Positions 9,040-19,188 of a stretch of DNA of 64,000 nt are shown here, one piece after another. This DNA comes from Symbiopectobacterium purcellii_A. GTDB lineage: Bacteria; Pseudomonadota; Gammaproteobacteria; Enterobacterales; Enterobacteriaceae. The stretch lies in the NCBI RefSeq assembly GCF_052050035.1, contig NZ_CP189882.1:248001-312000 (forward strand), read 5' to 3'. Position numbers and translations under genes: made by a program. Numbering within the stretch: position 1 is the first letter of the stretch; each line of letters begins with the position of its first letter. Below the pieces are notes generated by a model. The model was not told the origin of the DNA and made no database searches. It was given only the letters and a program-made list of their open reading frames with translations.

Positions 9040-9923
9040 TATAGCTAAACGACTTAATTTTGATTACATTATTTAAATGAGCTATTCAATTGATTTTAGA
9101 CGTAAAGTGATATCTACACGGAAAAACGAAGGGTTGAGTATCCGAGAAACAGCGAAGCAATTTCGGATTGGCCCTGCCTCTGTATCGCGTTGGATTAATC
9201 AAATAGAGTCAAAAGCATCGACCACGCGTCAGCGAAAGATCGATAAATCCGAGTTGATAAAAGATGTTGAACAATATCCAGATGCTTACCAAAAAGAACG
9301 TGCAGAGCGTTTTGGCGTTTGTCAGAAGGCCATTTGGCAAGCGCTTAAAAAGCTGGGATTGACCTATAAAAAAAACTCTACGTCATCCGAAAGCCGACGA
9401 AAACGCCCGGCAGGGATTTCAACAAAAAAAACAACAGTATGAAAAAGAAGGTAAACCTATTGTTTTTATTGATGAAAGTGGTTTTTCACACGATGCCCCA
9501 CGGACTCACGGCTATTCCCCAAAAGGTCAACGGTGTTTTGGCCTGAAGAACTGGGGAGCTAGGGGAAGAACAAATGTTATCGGCGCTTTATTAGGCACAA
9601 CGCTGTTTGCTATCGGATTATTTGATATCAATATTAACAGCGATGTTTTCTATGCCTGGGTCACACAAGTCCTTATCCCAGTACTCCCTAAAAACAGTGT
9701 AATCATGATGGACAATGCCACTTTTCACAAAAAACATAATATTCAACAAGTCATCATCGATGCAGGGTATATGGTGGAGTATTTGCCTACATATTCGCCA
9801 GATCTTAACCCAATTGAGCATAAATGGGCACAAGCAAAAAGCAAAAAAAGAGAGATGGGTTGCGATACAGAGAGTTTGTTCTCAGTCCATATGGTGCAAT
9901 CAAAATTAAGTCGCTTGGCTATA
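9040..9923 (+). mobile_element. IS630-family element, copy 3 (full length)
   Basis: 884 bp with TA at both ends. Its right flank is the interior of another IS630 (copy 4) at a TA, while its left flank is the rve fragment. It therefore either inserted into copy 4 and then lost sequence on the left, or formed by recombination. Confidence 0.92.
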
Positions 9924-9977
9924 TGTAGGCAAATACTCCACCATATACCGGCTTTGTTGAATAATTTAAGATACTGA
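9077..9977 (+). CDS. IS630 transposase, two frames, stop codon lost (copy 3)
   Basis: Frame A (9077-9442) and frame B are as in copy 1, joined at the A8 run near 9367. The normal TAA after SVHMV has become CAA. Frame B therefore runs on through the element end and copy 4 (QSKLSRLAICRQILHHIP) into a MITE B, to a stop at 9977, adding about 26 residues. The DDE residues are unchanged. Whether the tail affects activity cannot be judged from sequence. Confidence 0.75.
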
Positions 9978-10836
9978 TTTATATAAGCATTATAAAATTT
10001 CAACGACTAATTTTTCCTCTCGGAATGCTTTTTATTGTGCTAACTATTTGATTTGTCGTTCTAACAAAATACATTCTCTGTAAATGCATTCTAACTAAAG
10101 AAGATGTAAATCAAACGGTTAAATTATTCAACAAAGCCCCATATACCCTGCATCGATGATGACTTGTTGAATATTATGTTTTTTGTGAAAAGTGGCATTG
10201 TCCATCATGATTACACTGTTTTTAGGGAGTACTGGGATAAGGACTTGTGTGACCCAGGCATAGAAAACATCGCTGTTAATATTGATATCAAATAATCCGA
10301 TAGCAAACAGCGTTGTGCCTAATAAAGCGCCGATAACATTTGTTCTTCCCCTAGCTCCCCAGTTCTTCAGGCCAAAACACCGTTGACCTTTTGGGGAATA
10401 GCCGTGAGTCCGTGGTGCATCGTGTGAAAAACCACTTTCATCAATAAAAACAATAGGTTTACCTTCTTTTTCATACTGTTGTTTTTTTTGTTGAAATCCC
10501 TGCCGGGCGTTTTCGTCGGCTTTCGGATGACGTAGAGTTTTTTTTATAGGTCAATCCCAGCTTTTTAAGCGCTTGCCAAATGGCCTTCTGACAAACGCCA
10601 AAACGCTCTGCACGTTCTTTTTGGTAAGCATCTGGATATTGTTCAACATCTTTTATCAACTCGGATTTATCGATCTTTCGCTGACGCGTGGTCGATGCTT
10701 TTGACTCTATTTGATTAATCCAACGCGATACAGAGGCAGGGCCAATCCGAAATTGCTTCGCTGTTTCTCGGATACTCAACCCTTCGTTTTTCCGTGTAGA
10801 TATCACTTTACGTCTAAAATCAATTGAATAGCTCAT
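9924..10836 (-). pseudogene. IS630 transposase, broken (copy 4)
   Basis: Frame A is intact (start at 10836, helix-turn-helix present) and joins frame B at the A8 run. Frame B is interrupted by MITE B just after the region encoding IIDAGYMVEY. The final Asp-Leu-Asn-Pro-Ile-Glu motif is lost, so no active enzyme is possible. Confidence 0.8.
9950..10138 (-). repeat. MITE B copy 3
   Basis: 189 bp, target duplication ccatatacc at 9941-9949 and 10139-10147, in IS630 copy 4. It appears to be the exact reverse complement of copy 1. Confidence 0.95.
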
Positions 10837-10873
10837 TTAAATAATGTAATCAAAATTAAGTCGTTTAGCTATA

Positions 10874-11271
10874 CCAACCACGTTATCCAACACGTCGCCC
10901 ACCGTTTGCAGGTTCTGATCCTGCATGCGTTGTTTATTCACGATGGTAATGGATTGCGGAATATCACGCGGACTTAACAGCAAGCGTGTCCCCGCTGAGG
11001 TCAATTTGGTGCTGTAATCGCCGGTTACATCCTGCCCCGCAGCCCCCCCTGTGGCGGTAACCACCAGCGTGTCACCACTCTTTTTACCCGGTGATGAGAC
11101 AGATTGCGCAGCGCTCTGGTGGGTGTTATCACCCACCGCAGTGCTGGTCTGTGCCGCCCCCGCTAAAGCGGGCCACAGTGCAGTGCCCACACACAGCGCC
11201 AAAACAGAAAAACCACTTACCAATTCCATTGTCTGAACCGGCTTCGCGCAGCCAAACATCTTTCCTTTCAT
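10874..11271 (-). pseudogene. FhuE-like TonB-dependent siderophore receptor, 5' fragment
   Basis: It starts at ATG 11271 with a signal-peptide-like stretch (GFSVLALCVGTALWPALAGA), a TonB-box-like DTLVVTATG, and the beginning of the plug domain (RDIPQSITIVNKQRMQDQNL). The plug reads like FhuE, the ferric coprogen/rhodotorulate receptor: E. coli FhuE has RDIPQSVTIV at this point. IS630 copy 4 ends it after about 132 residues, so the beta-barrel is absent. A Fur-type site lies upstream. It neighbours broken fhuB and fhuD, so hydroxamate siderophore uptake seems lost at this locus. Confidence 0.8.
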
Positions 11272-11395
11272 AACGATCCCTTAAGCGTGCCTCATGCTGA
11301 CACGACACCGTTTTACCTGGCTATCATCGGTTTAACGCCCGACAATGGTCGTGCCCCTGAAGCACAAATCGACTTATTGAGTCCATATAATATTA

Positions 11396-11420
11396 GATAA
11401 TGAGAATTATAGTGATAAGG
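11396..11420 (-). promoter_or_regulatory. Probable Fur box upstream of the receptor fragment
   Basis: GATAATGAGAATTATAGTG followed by ATAAG fits the repeated GATAAT-type hexamers of Fur sites (about 14 of 19 to the classical consensus). It lies about 125 bp upstream of the receptor start, which fits iron repression of siderophore uptake. Confidence 0.65.
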
Positions 11421-11448
11421 ATTTGCATTTAATATGTAAATAGGGTTT

Positions 11449-11480
11449 ACCTGTTGGCAAGGTTTTCCCTGCCAACAGGT
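11449..11480. terminator. Inverted repeat downstream of fhuB
   Basis: An 11-bp perfect stem (acctgttggca / tgccaacaggt) around a 10-base loop, just past the fhuB stop. No T-run follows on the minus strand, so it is only terminator-like. Confidence 0.45.
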
Positions 11481-11482
11481 CG

Positions 11483-13401
11483 TTAATGGGCTTGTTTACG
11501 CAGCAGATAAATAAAGTGAGGTGCACCGATAAAGGTCGCCAGCAGGCCAGCAGGCACCTGATTAGGAAACAGGATCATGCGTCCTGCCCAATCGGCCAAC
11601 AGCATCAATATGCCGCCAATCAGTGCGGAACAGCAAAGTTGAGTGGCCCCACCGTCAAGGTTGCCATCGCGGTCAGCACCGATGCCAACAGCAAAATCAG
11701 CAAGCGCACTGGAGTGACGGCAACGCCCAACGCCTGAGCCGTTACGCTGCCCAACGGCAAAATGCGCAACCAACGTTGGCACAAGGGCACCATTAGCGCC
11801 AACACCAGTGCCACACCCGCGGTGTTGATCGCCTGCTCAGATTCAACGCCGTAAGTCGAACCAGAAATCCACGTGATTACGCCGCTCATGCGCGGATCGC
11901 CGCTCGCCAGCAGCAGCGTAAGCACGGTGGAAAATGCGGTAATAAGAGCAATCCCGGCCAATAGCATGCGCTGTGTGGAAAACCCGCCGCGACTGGCGAT
12001 GCTGATCATCACCAGCAGAGTCAACGCCGCACCCGCGCTGCCCGCAGGCAACTGCCATGCGCTGGTGTCTCCCGGTATCAGGAACAGCAACAGAATAACC
12101 CCGGTCGCTGCGCCCGCGCTGATACCCAATACTTCCGGGCTGCCCATCGGGTTAGCCGTCAGTTTCTGGATCAGTGTACCCGCCATTGCCAGCATCATAC
12201 CCGCCGTAAGTGCCGCCACCGCGCGCGGCCAGCGCCAGGGTAACAGCTGTGCCAGTTCCTCACCGCGGCTCCATTGCCAGCCTTGTGCGCCTTTACCCAG
12301 CATCAGCGCTATTGCCAAAGCACCCAGCAACAGCATTATCCCTGCCAGCAGCCAGCGGCCCCAGCGGGGTTCCACGGCGTTACGCTCTCCAGATGGCACC
12401 AACGCAGGCTGGTGCATAGTGCGTAAGCGCGGCAACAGCCACAGCAGCAAGGGGGCGACAATCAGCGCCGTCAACGCTCCCGTCGGAACTTCACGCCAGA
12501 CGCGGGTCAGCCACAGCACGGTTTGATCGGTCAATCCCAGCAGCAGCGCCCCTAATAATGGCGCCAGCCAGAGCCGTTGCCACAAGCGACGAACTCCCAG
12601 CATGCTGGCCAGCAACGGGGTAAACAGGCCAACAAAGCCGATAATTCCCGCCACGTTGACCAGTTGAGCGCTGAGGAAAATCGCGACACCGAGCGTGGTT
12701 AAGCGCGCCAGCACCAGGCCCAATCCCAGATTACTCGCCACGCCATCATCCAGTCCCAACAGCGTCAGTGGACGCAACAGCAGCAACGCCAGCGCAAAAC
12801 ACACCAGCAACCGGGGAAACAGAAACGCCACGCGGCTCCAATCCTGCTGGTTAAGCATGCCGCTGCTCCACAAAAACAGGTTTTGTAGCTGCTCATGGTT
12901 AAACAGCACCAGCAGTTGATTGACGGCAGCACAGTAAAAACTCAGCACCAATCCAGCAAGCAGCAACGTAATCGGCGACATCTGCTTGCCCCATGAGAGG
13001 CCAAACACCAGTACGCCGATACCGAGCGCCCCCGCCATCCACTGCTGCGCGACCTCGCCGCCTGGCAGCATCCATAAGGTTGCCACCGTCACCCCGAGCT
13101 GAGCGCCGGTGGCAATGCCCAGCGTAGCCGGTTCCGCGAGCGGATTGCGCAGCACCTGCTGAAACAGCAGTCCCGCCAACCCCAGTCCCGCCCCGACCAG
13201 CAGCGAGAGCGTCATGCGAGGTAACAGGCTGTAATGGAACAACAGTTGGCGTAAGTCATCCGTTTCGGGGCTGGCGACGGCCAGCCACCACGCTGCCACT
13301 GGCAACGCGTGGCGCAGATTGACGGCCATCATCAACAGCAACACCGCCAGCATGCCAGCCACTATCAGCACCGCGCCGGAGCGCTTAGGTATTGATGTCA
13401 T
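11483..13401 (-). pseudogene. fhuB: fhuB, ferric hydroxamate permease, internal deletion
   Basis: It starts at ATG 13401 (MTSIPKRSG), overlapping the fhuD end. FhuB is the large double permease (about 660 residues) of the hydroxamate siderophore importer in the inner membrane. The frame is intact through both permease halves to VGPLNFA near 11625. The stretch equal to E. coli VGLMAPHIARMMGFRR and the next few residues is then missing (roughly 65-70 bp, not a multiple of three). The frame shifts and stops at VPH. The C-terminal end (ALIGGILMLLADW to LLRKQAH) follows in another frame to 11483. The lost part includes the cytoplasmic loop that contacts the ATPase, so the protein is almost surely dead. 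Confidence 0.88.
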
Positions 13402-13930
13402 GGCGAGCCTCCAGCGCATCCTGCAATACCTGACAAAAACGCATTGCCGACAGCTTGCTGCCATACAGCCACACCGCCGGTACGCGCTGCCAGCGTCGCT
13501 GGCGCACAAACGGCAGTGCCTGCCATAACGGGCTGCGTGCTACCTGCGCCATCATGGCCTCGTCACCGTGACCAAAACAGATGGCGTTGGCATCCTGAAT
13601 GTCCGCCAGACGCTCAACGCCCACCACCACGCTGCCCCAGAAACTGGTTTCCTCACGCCAGGCGTTTTCAATGCCGAGTTCATCCATCACTTCCTGAAAC
13701 AGGCTGTTCTTCGCGATAATCAAGACGTGCGTGCTGTCGATAAAAGAGAACAGCAACAGCGGACGACGGGTGTAGGGTTGAAACTGCACCTTGGCCTGCT
13801 GCATAAAGGTTGAAAAGGTGTACAGATGCTGTTCCGCGGCGTCGGGAATGGCTAACCGTTGGGCCAGTTGGCGCAGCGACGCCTTTGCCATGGTCATCGG
13901 CCGTCCGGCGTCGTTCATCAGCATAAACGG
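13385..13930 (-). pseudogene. fhuD: fhuD, hydroxamate binding protein, N-terminally truncated
   Basis: It matches the C-terminal 60% of FhuD (RPLLLFSFID, NSLFQEVMDELGI, TSFWGSVVVGVERLADI, PLWQALPFVRQRRWQRVPAV). The first 110 or so residues, with the signal peptide, are missing. The homology begins within a few bases of the mrcB stop. In E. coli, fhuA and fhuC lie between mrcB and fhuD. One deletion therefore removed fhuA, fhuC and the start of fhuD. The open frame from 13924 has a Met by chance but no signal sequence. Confidence 0.85.
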
Positions 13931-13935
13931 CTAGG

Positions 13936-16422
13936 TTACTGACCAAACATCTCTTTGATCCAGTCAGCGACACCGCTGTCATTTTGCTGAGCAGGCGTTT
14001 GTTGCTGCTGTTGCGCGCTCTGGCACAGCGCCTGTGGGTTTTCCGTCCACACCGGCAATGCCCGGCCTGCGCTGCCATTACAGATAAACTGGCCGCCGCC
14101 ATCGACGGTCATGGTCGCAATACCTTCCGGCGGCGTCAACATCAGCGCCAGCGGCGTCTGGTTTTCCAAATAACGACGATACAGCGTTAACGCACCGTTG
14201 GCACCGTTCAGTTTCGCCGGACCGTTGTTATCGCGCCCCACCCAGGTTATTGCCACTTCTTTGCCATCAATACCGGCAAACCAACTGTCGCGCAGATCGT
14301 TGGTGGTCCCGGTTTTCGCTGCCAGATGGTAATTGCGGAACTTCACCGCCAATGAGCGTGACGTTCCGCGCTCAACCACCTGCTGCATGCCATACATCGT
14401 CAGGTACGCCGCCTGCGCCGGCACCGCACGTTCAGCCTGTGGGAAGCTTTGATACAGCACGCTGCCGTCTTCCGCAATCACCGAACGCAGCGCCGACAAC
14501 GGCGCGCGATTACCGCCGCTGGCGATGGTTTGATATTCCTGCGCCACTTCCATCGGTGTCAGGCTGATGGCCCCCAGTAGCATAGCGGGCACCGTTTGGA
14601 TAACCTCTTTTGGGATACCCAAACGTTGCAGCGTATTGCTAATCTGCTCCAGCCCAACCGTCATCCCCAGATTGACCGTCGGCACGTTCAGCGAGTTGGC
14701 TAATGCATCCACCAACATCACGCGTCCACGGAACTGGCGATCGTAGTTGTTCGGTTGCCACACCTGCCCGTTCGGCTGCTTGAGCGAGAGCGGCTCATCC
14801 GCCAACCAGGTATTGAGACGGAAAGTATCCGGCTGGCTCAACGCGGTCAGGTAAGTCGGCGGTTTTGCCAGTGACCCCACAGGACGACGCGCCTGCAGCG
14901 CACGGTTAAAACCGGCGTATTGGGTTTGAGCACCACCTACCATGGCGCGAATTTCACCGCTAAAGCGATCGACAACCACCATGGCCGATTCCAGATCGCT
15001 AACGTTGCGCGCCGCGCGCAGCGCCGGAACCCCCTCTTCCACTGCTTTTTCAGCCGCATCCTGCGACACCGGATCCAGCGTGGTGAAAATTTTCACGCCG
15101 GAAAGATCTTTTACCTTATCCCCCAGGCGTTGCTGCAACTCCTGGCGCACCAACTGCATAAAGGCAGGTTGCGGAGTGATCACGCCCCCTTTCGGCTGCA
15201 CCCCTAACGGGCGAGCGCTCAGCATGTTGTAGAGATCTTCGTCAATAATCTGTTGATTTTGCAGCAAACGCAGCACCAGATTACGCCGTTCTAGTGTCAG
15301 TTGCGGGTTACGCCACGGGTTATAAAGCGAAGCGCCTTTTACCATGCCGACCAACAGCGCCTGCTGATCCAGACTCAGTTCATTAACCGGACGACCGAAG
15401 TAATAGAGGCTGGCAAGCGGGAAACCACGAATCTGATCGTTGCCGCTCTGACCGAGATACACTTCGTTCAGGTACAGCTCAAGAATACGATCCTTACTGT
15501 AGCGGTAATCCATGATCAGCGCCATATAGGCTTCGTTCGCTTTACGCCACAAGGATCGTTCATTGGTGAGAAACAGGTTTTTCACCAACTGCTGCGTCAG
15601 GGTACTCCCGCCTTGCACCGCACGGCCTGCCGTGATGTTCGCCAGAAAAGCACGGCCAATAGACAGGAATCTGATGCCGTCATGCTGATAAAAATGGCGG
15701 TCTTCGGTCGCAACCAGCGTATCAACCAGTAAATCAGGGAAACCGGAACGCTGCACGAACAGCCGCTGCTCCCCGTTGGGGGATTGCATCATGGTGATCA
15801 GACGCGGATCGAGGCGGAAGAAACCAAAATTACGTTGGTTCTCCAGGTTTTGGATCTGCGCCAGACGATCGTTGGTGAAGATCAGTCGGGCGTTGATCTG
15901 CCCTTCCTTGCCATCGGGGAAATCGAACGGGCGGCGAAGTATATCAATGGTATTGCCACGCACGCTGAATTCACCCGGCCGGGTGATACGCGATACCTGA
16001 CGGTATTGCATCCCTTCCAGCAGGCTGATCATCTCTTTCTGGCTGTAGGACATGCCAGGCTCAAGGTTCACCATTCGACCATAAACGGCCGCAGGCAGTT
16101 GCCACACTTTGCCTTCGATTCGGCTGCGAATCTGGCTGTCAAGATAGACGCCATACAGCGCAAGCACCACGGCGAAGACCAGCGACAGCTTGATGAACAA
16201 CCCAAGCCAGCGTCTTTTTTTAAGCGGTTTTTTGCTAATCTCGTCCTCATCGTCGTACTCATCGTACTCGTCGTCTTCTTCATCAATGTCATCCTGATAG
16301 ACGTCATCCTCTTCTTCATAGTCATCCCTTCGACTACGACGCCGGGTCGCCTGAGGGCGCGGCGGTTTTCGTCCTGACGCTCTTCCTTTGCGTCCGATAG
16401 GTTCACGATCGTCCTGTGACAT
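13936..16422 (-). CDS. mrcB: Penicillin-binding protein 1B
   Basis: A bifunctional peptidoglycan glycosyltransferase/transpeptidase in the inner membrane that polymerises and crosslinks cell wall. It has 828 residues. The cytoplasmic tail is very acidic (about residues 30-62, runs of Asp/Glu/Tyr). One membrane anchor lies near 72-95, then a UB2H-type region. The glycosyltransferase domain contains EDRHFYQHDG and GGSTLTQQLVKNLFL. The transpeptidase domain contains the nucleophile box SLAKP, SLN, and KTGTTND. All key residues are present, so it looks functional. The stop at 13936 lies next to the fhu deletion junction, but the C-terminal end (WIKEMFGQ) is normal. Confidence 0.96.
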   Translation of the reverse strand: MSQDDREPIGRKGRASGRKPPRPQATRRRSRRDDYEEEDDVYQDDIDEEDDEYDEYDDEDEISKKPLKKRRWLGLFIKLSLVFAVVLALYGVYLDSQIRSRIEGKVWQLPAAVYGRMVNLEPGMSYSQKEMISLLEGMQYRQVSRITRPGEFSVRGNTIDILRRPFDFPDGKEGQINARLIFTNDRLAQIQNLENQRNFGFFRLDPRLITMMQSPNGEQRLFVQRSGFPDLLVDTLVATEDRHFYQHDGIRFLSIGRAFLANITAGRAVQGGSTLTQQLVKNLFLTNERSLWRKANEAYMALIMDYRYSKDRILELYLNEVYLGQSGNDQIRGFPLASLYYFGRPVNELSLDQQALLVGMVKGASLYNPWRNPQLTLERRNLVLRLLQNQQIIDEDLYNMLSARPLGVQPKGGVITPQPAFMQLVRQELQQRLGDKVKDLSGVKIFTTLDPVSQDAAEKAVEEGVPALRAARNVSDLESAMVVVDRFSGEIRAMVGGAQTQYAGFNRALQARRPVGSLAKPPTYLTALSQPDTFRLNTWLADEPLSLKQPNGQVWQPNNYDRQFRGRVMLVDALANSLNVPTVNLGMTVGLEQISNTLQRLGIPKEVIQTVPAMLLGAISLTPMEVAQEYQTIASGGNRAPLSALRSVIAEDGSVLYQSFPQAERAVPAQAAYLTMYGMQQVVERGTSRSLAVKFRNYHLAAKTGTTNDLRDSWFAGIDGKEVAITWVGRDNNGPAKLNGANGALTLYRRYLENQTPLALMLTPPEGIATMTVDGGGQFICNGSAGRALPVWTENPQALCQSAQQQQQTPAQQNDSGVADWIKEMFGQ

Positions 16423-16557
16423 TGCGGTTACTTCTCCGTCAGGTTAATGACAATAACAGCTCCACGATAGACGTAGGCGCTGACTGTCGTCGCTTACTCT
16501 GTTGTTCCGCCCGGTTTCAGAAAAGCAGAACCGTCTGAAATACGTTGCACTACCGTA

Positions 16558-19020
16558 TCAGAGCGTTTGGTATTTCTTCGTGCGCCGCGTCGGCGCAGTA
16601 TTGGCAGGATCGTCCGGCCATACGTGTTTGGGATAACGCCCTTTCATCTCTTTTTGCACCTCGCGGTACGCGCCTTGCCAGAACGCGGCCAGATCGCGCG
16701 TGATCTGCAAAGGTCGGTGCGCCGGAGAGAGCAGTTCCAACACCACGGCAACGCGCCCTTCTGCCACCGTGGGGTTCTGCCGCTCACCAAACATCTCCTG
16801 CATACGCACCGCCAGCGCTGGCGGCTGATCGTGATGATAGCGCAACGGCAGATGGCTGCCGCCCGGTGCGGTATAATAGCGCGGCAGCGCGCTTTCCAGC
16901 CGCTGTCGCAGCGGCCAATCCAGCAGGCGCAGCAACGCCTCGTAAAGGTCAATCTGTCGCAGTGTACGCACATCTCGCACACCGTGCAGCGAGGGCAGTA
17001 ACCAGGTATCCAGCGTTGCCAGCAAAGCGTCATCGTCCATGGCGGGCCAGCCGCCCTCGGCGAGCCAACGCTGCGCGCAAGCCACGCGTATCCGCAGCTG
17101 TTCCGCGTCGTTTTGCCAGTTGAGTGCGGCCAGCCCCTGCTCGCGTACCCAGTTGAGCAGCGCCTGCTGCATCGCCTCATCAGAGGGCTTATTCAGCGGT
17201 TGGTGACGCAGCGTCAGGCAGCCAATGCACTCACGTCGACTGGCGCGCAGGGTACCTTTTTCTTCATCCCAGTGCACGATGTTCTGTTCTGATACCAGGT
17301 CAGGGCGCTGCGTGATGAGCGCATCAATATCAATGGGCAATGCCAGCGTAATACGCGCATCAGCGCTCTGGGTTCCTTCCGATAACATCAGTATCGGTGC
17401 AATCAGCCACTCCTGCGCCGCCAGCGGCTCATCCAATGGCAAGCGTGCGCCCAACCCGCTCGCCAACTGATAACGACCATCGGCGCTGCGCCGTTGGGCA
17501 ATGCGATCGGGATAGGCAAACGCCAACAGCGCAGGCAATGCGGCAACGTGCTGTGGCTCGCGCCAGCTCGCCGATTTTCCCGCCAGACGCGTCATCAACT
17601 GTGCGGCACGCTGCCGCCAAGAGGGCGACGGTCGTGCAAGCAAACGTTCAATATCCAGCGGCCCCATACGCGGCGGTTCTTCCAACAGCGCCGCCAGCAG
17701 ACAGGCGGTAGCCTGCGTCGGCGCATCCTGCTGTACGGTGCTGTGCAGCATCGCCGCCAAACGAGGCTCGATGCCCAGTCGGGCGATATTGCGTCCGCGG
17801 GTGGTCAGTTTCCCAGCATTGTCGGTTACCTGCAATTGCGTCAGCAAACGACGCGCAGCCTCAAGAGCAGGCATCGGCGGGGTATCCAGCCAGATGAGTG
17901 AATCAACGGAGGTGCAACCCCATTGCAGCAGTTCAAGCCAGACGCTGCTCAAATCGCTGTTTAACATTTCCGGGCTGCTTTGTGCGGCGGTACGCTCCGC
18001 CTGATCTTTAGCGCACAGATGAAAACAGAGGCCCGCTTCCAGTCGTCCGGCGCGCCCCGCCCGTTGCGTCATTGATGCCTGACTGATGCGCTGCGTCACC
18101 AAGCGCGTCAGCCCGCTTTTCACATCAAATCGGGCAACACGCTCCAGTCCACTATCGACCACCAGCCGAATACTTTCAATGGTCAGGCTGGTTTCGGCAA
18201 TATTGGTGGACAACACCACTTTACGCCGCCCCGGCGCGGCAGGGAGAATCGCTTTCTGCTGGTCGGCAAGCGTCAGCGCACCGTACAGTGGGCAGACGTC
18301 CACATCGTTGGTAAGCGTCTCTTGCAGCATAGCGTCAACCCGTTTGATCTCAGCAACGCTAGATAAAAACACCAACACCGATCCGGGCTGTTCCGTCAGT
18401 AAACGGCGAATCTGCCGGGCGATGCCCTCTTCCAGCCGTTCCTGGTTGCCCAACGGCTGATAGTGGCGATCCACCGGAAATGCCCGCCCCTGTGACACGA
18501 CCGTCTCCGCCGTCGGTAATAACGCCGCCAGACGCGCGTTATCCAGCGTGGCGGACATAATGAGCAACGCCAGATCCTCGCGCAGACCCTGCTGAACATC
18601 GATCAGCAGCGCCAATGCCAAATCTGCCTGTAAGCTGCGCTCATGAAATTCATCCAAAATAACCAGCGACACGCCCGTCAGTTCGGCATCCCGTTGCAGC
18701 ATGCGTGTCAGCACCCCTTCGGTGACAACTTCGATGCGCGTCTGAGGGCCGACGCGCGTTTCAGCGCGCATGCGGTACCCGATGGTGCCGCCCGGCGTTT
18801 CACCCAGCTGTTCCGCCAGGCGCCATGCCACGTTTTTGGCCGCTAACCGCCGCGGCTCAAGCAAAATGATCCGGCCAGAGAACCCGCCCATTTCCAGCAA
18901 TTTTAGCGGTAGCCAGGTGGATTTCCCCGCCCCAGTAGGTGCGTGCAATAACACCTGAGGCGCACGGCCTAACGCGTCAATCACCTCATTCAGCACGGCG
19001 CTGACCGGCGGTAAACTCAC
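16558..19020 (-). CDS. hrpB: ATP-dependent RNA helicase-like protein HrpB
   Basis: 820 residues, the usual length for the family. DEAH/DEFH-type helicase: Walker A APTGAGKST near residue 27, DEFH box at about 122, SAT motif (LIMSATLDN), and motif VI QRAGRAGR. A helicase-associated C-terminal domain and an HrpB-specific tail (KGRYPKHVWPDDP) follow. Its cellular role is poorly defined. It lies next to mrcB on the same strand, as in E. coli. An IS630 has inserted upstream, between it and divergent thpR, about 145 bp before the start. Confidence 0.95.
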   Translation of the reverse strand: MSLPPVSAVLNEVIDALGRAPQVLLHAPTGAGKSTWLPLKLLEMGGFSGRIILLEPRRLAAKNVAWRLAEQLGETPGGTIGYRMRAETRVGPQTRIEVVTEGVLTRMLQRDAELTGVSLVILDEFHERSLQADLALALLIDVQQGLREDLALLIMSATLDNARLAALLPTAETVVSQGRAFPVDRHYQPLGNQERLEEGIARQIRRLLTEQPGSVLVFLSSVAEIKRVDAMLQETLTNDVDVCPLYGALTLADQQKAILPAAPGRRKVVLSTNIAETSLTIESIRLVVDSGLERVARFDVKSGLTRLVTQRISQASMTQRAGRAGRLEAGLCFHLCAKDQAERTAAQSSPEMLNSDLSSVWLELLQWGCTSVDSLIWLDTPPMPALEAARRLLTQLQVTDNAGKLTTRGRNIARLGIEPRLAAMLHSTVQQDAPTQATACLLAALLEEPPRMGPLDIERLLARPSPSWRQRAAQLMTRLAGKSASWREPQHVAALPALLAFAYPDRIAQRRSADGRYQLASGLGARLPLDEPLAAQEWLIAPILMLSEGTQSADARITLALPIDIDALITQRPDLVSEQNIVHWDEEKGTLRASRRECIGCLTLRHQPLNKPSDEAMQQALLNWVREQGLAALNWQNDAEQLRIRVACAQRWLAEGGWPAMDDDALLATLDTWLLPSLHGVRDVRTLRQIDLYEALLRLLDWPLRQRLESALPRYYTAPGGSHLPLRYHHDQPPALAVRMQEMFGERQNPTVAEGRVAVVLELLSPAHRPLQITRDLAAFWQGAYREVQKEMKGRYPKHVWPDDPANTAPTRRTKKYQTL

Positions 19021-19188
19021 AGTATTCTCCTCTACAGCACAGTGATGGCCGCTTATCTCTCTGACAAAACGATCTATTTATAATGAGATCCTGTCACACC
19101 GCCATGTTCGCACAAAATAGCGTTTTGCGCGAAAGCGGTGGTTGTCGCCTTCGAACCGGCATTGTATAGCCAAGCGACTTAATTTTGA

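Larger units (their letters stand above)
9924..10873 (-). mobile_element. IS630 copy 4, partial, with MITE B inside
   Basis: It begins inside the element (TGTAGGCAAATACTCC) directly after copy 3 and runs to a complete end at 10873. A MITE B (9950-10138) interrupts it. The transposase C-terminal end and the left tip are missing. The right tip is inserted into a siderophore receptor gene. Confidence 0.9.

Noticed and set aside
11873..12526. 217-codon frame opposite fhuB
   Set aside because: A shadow of the GC-rich fhuB coding strand; its Ser/Pro/Ala-rich product is typical of an antisense frame.
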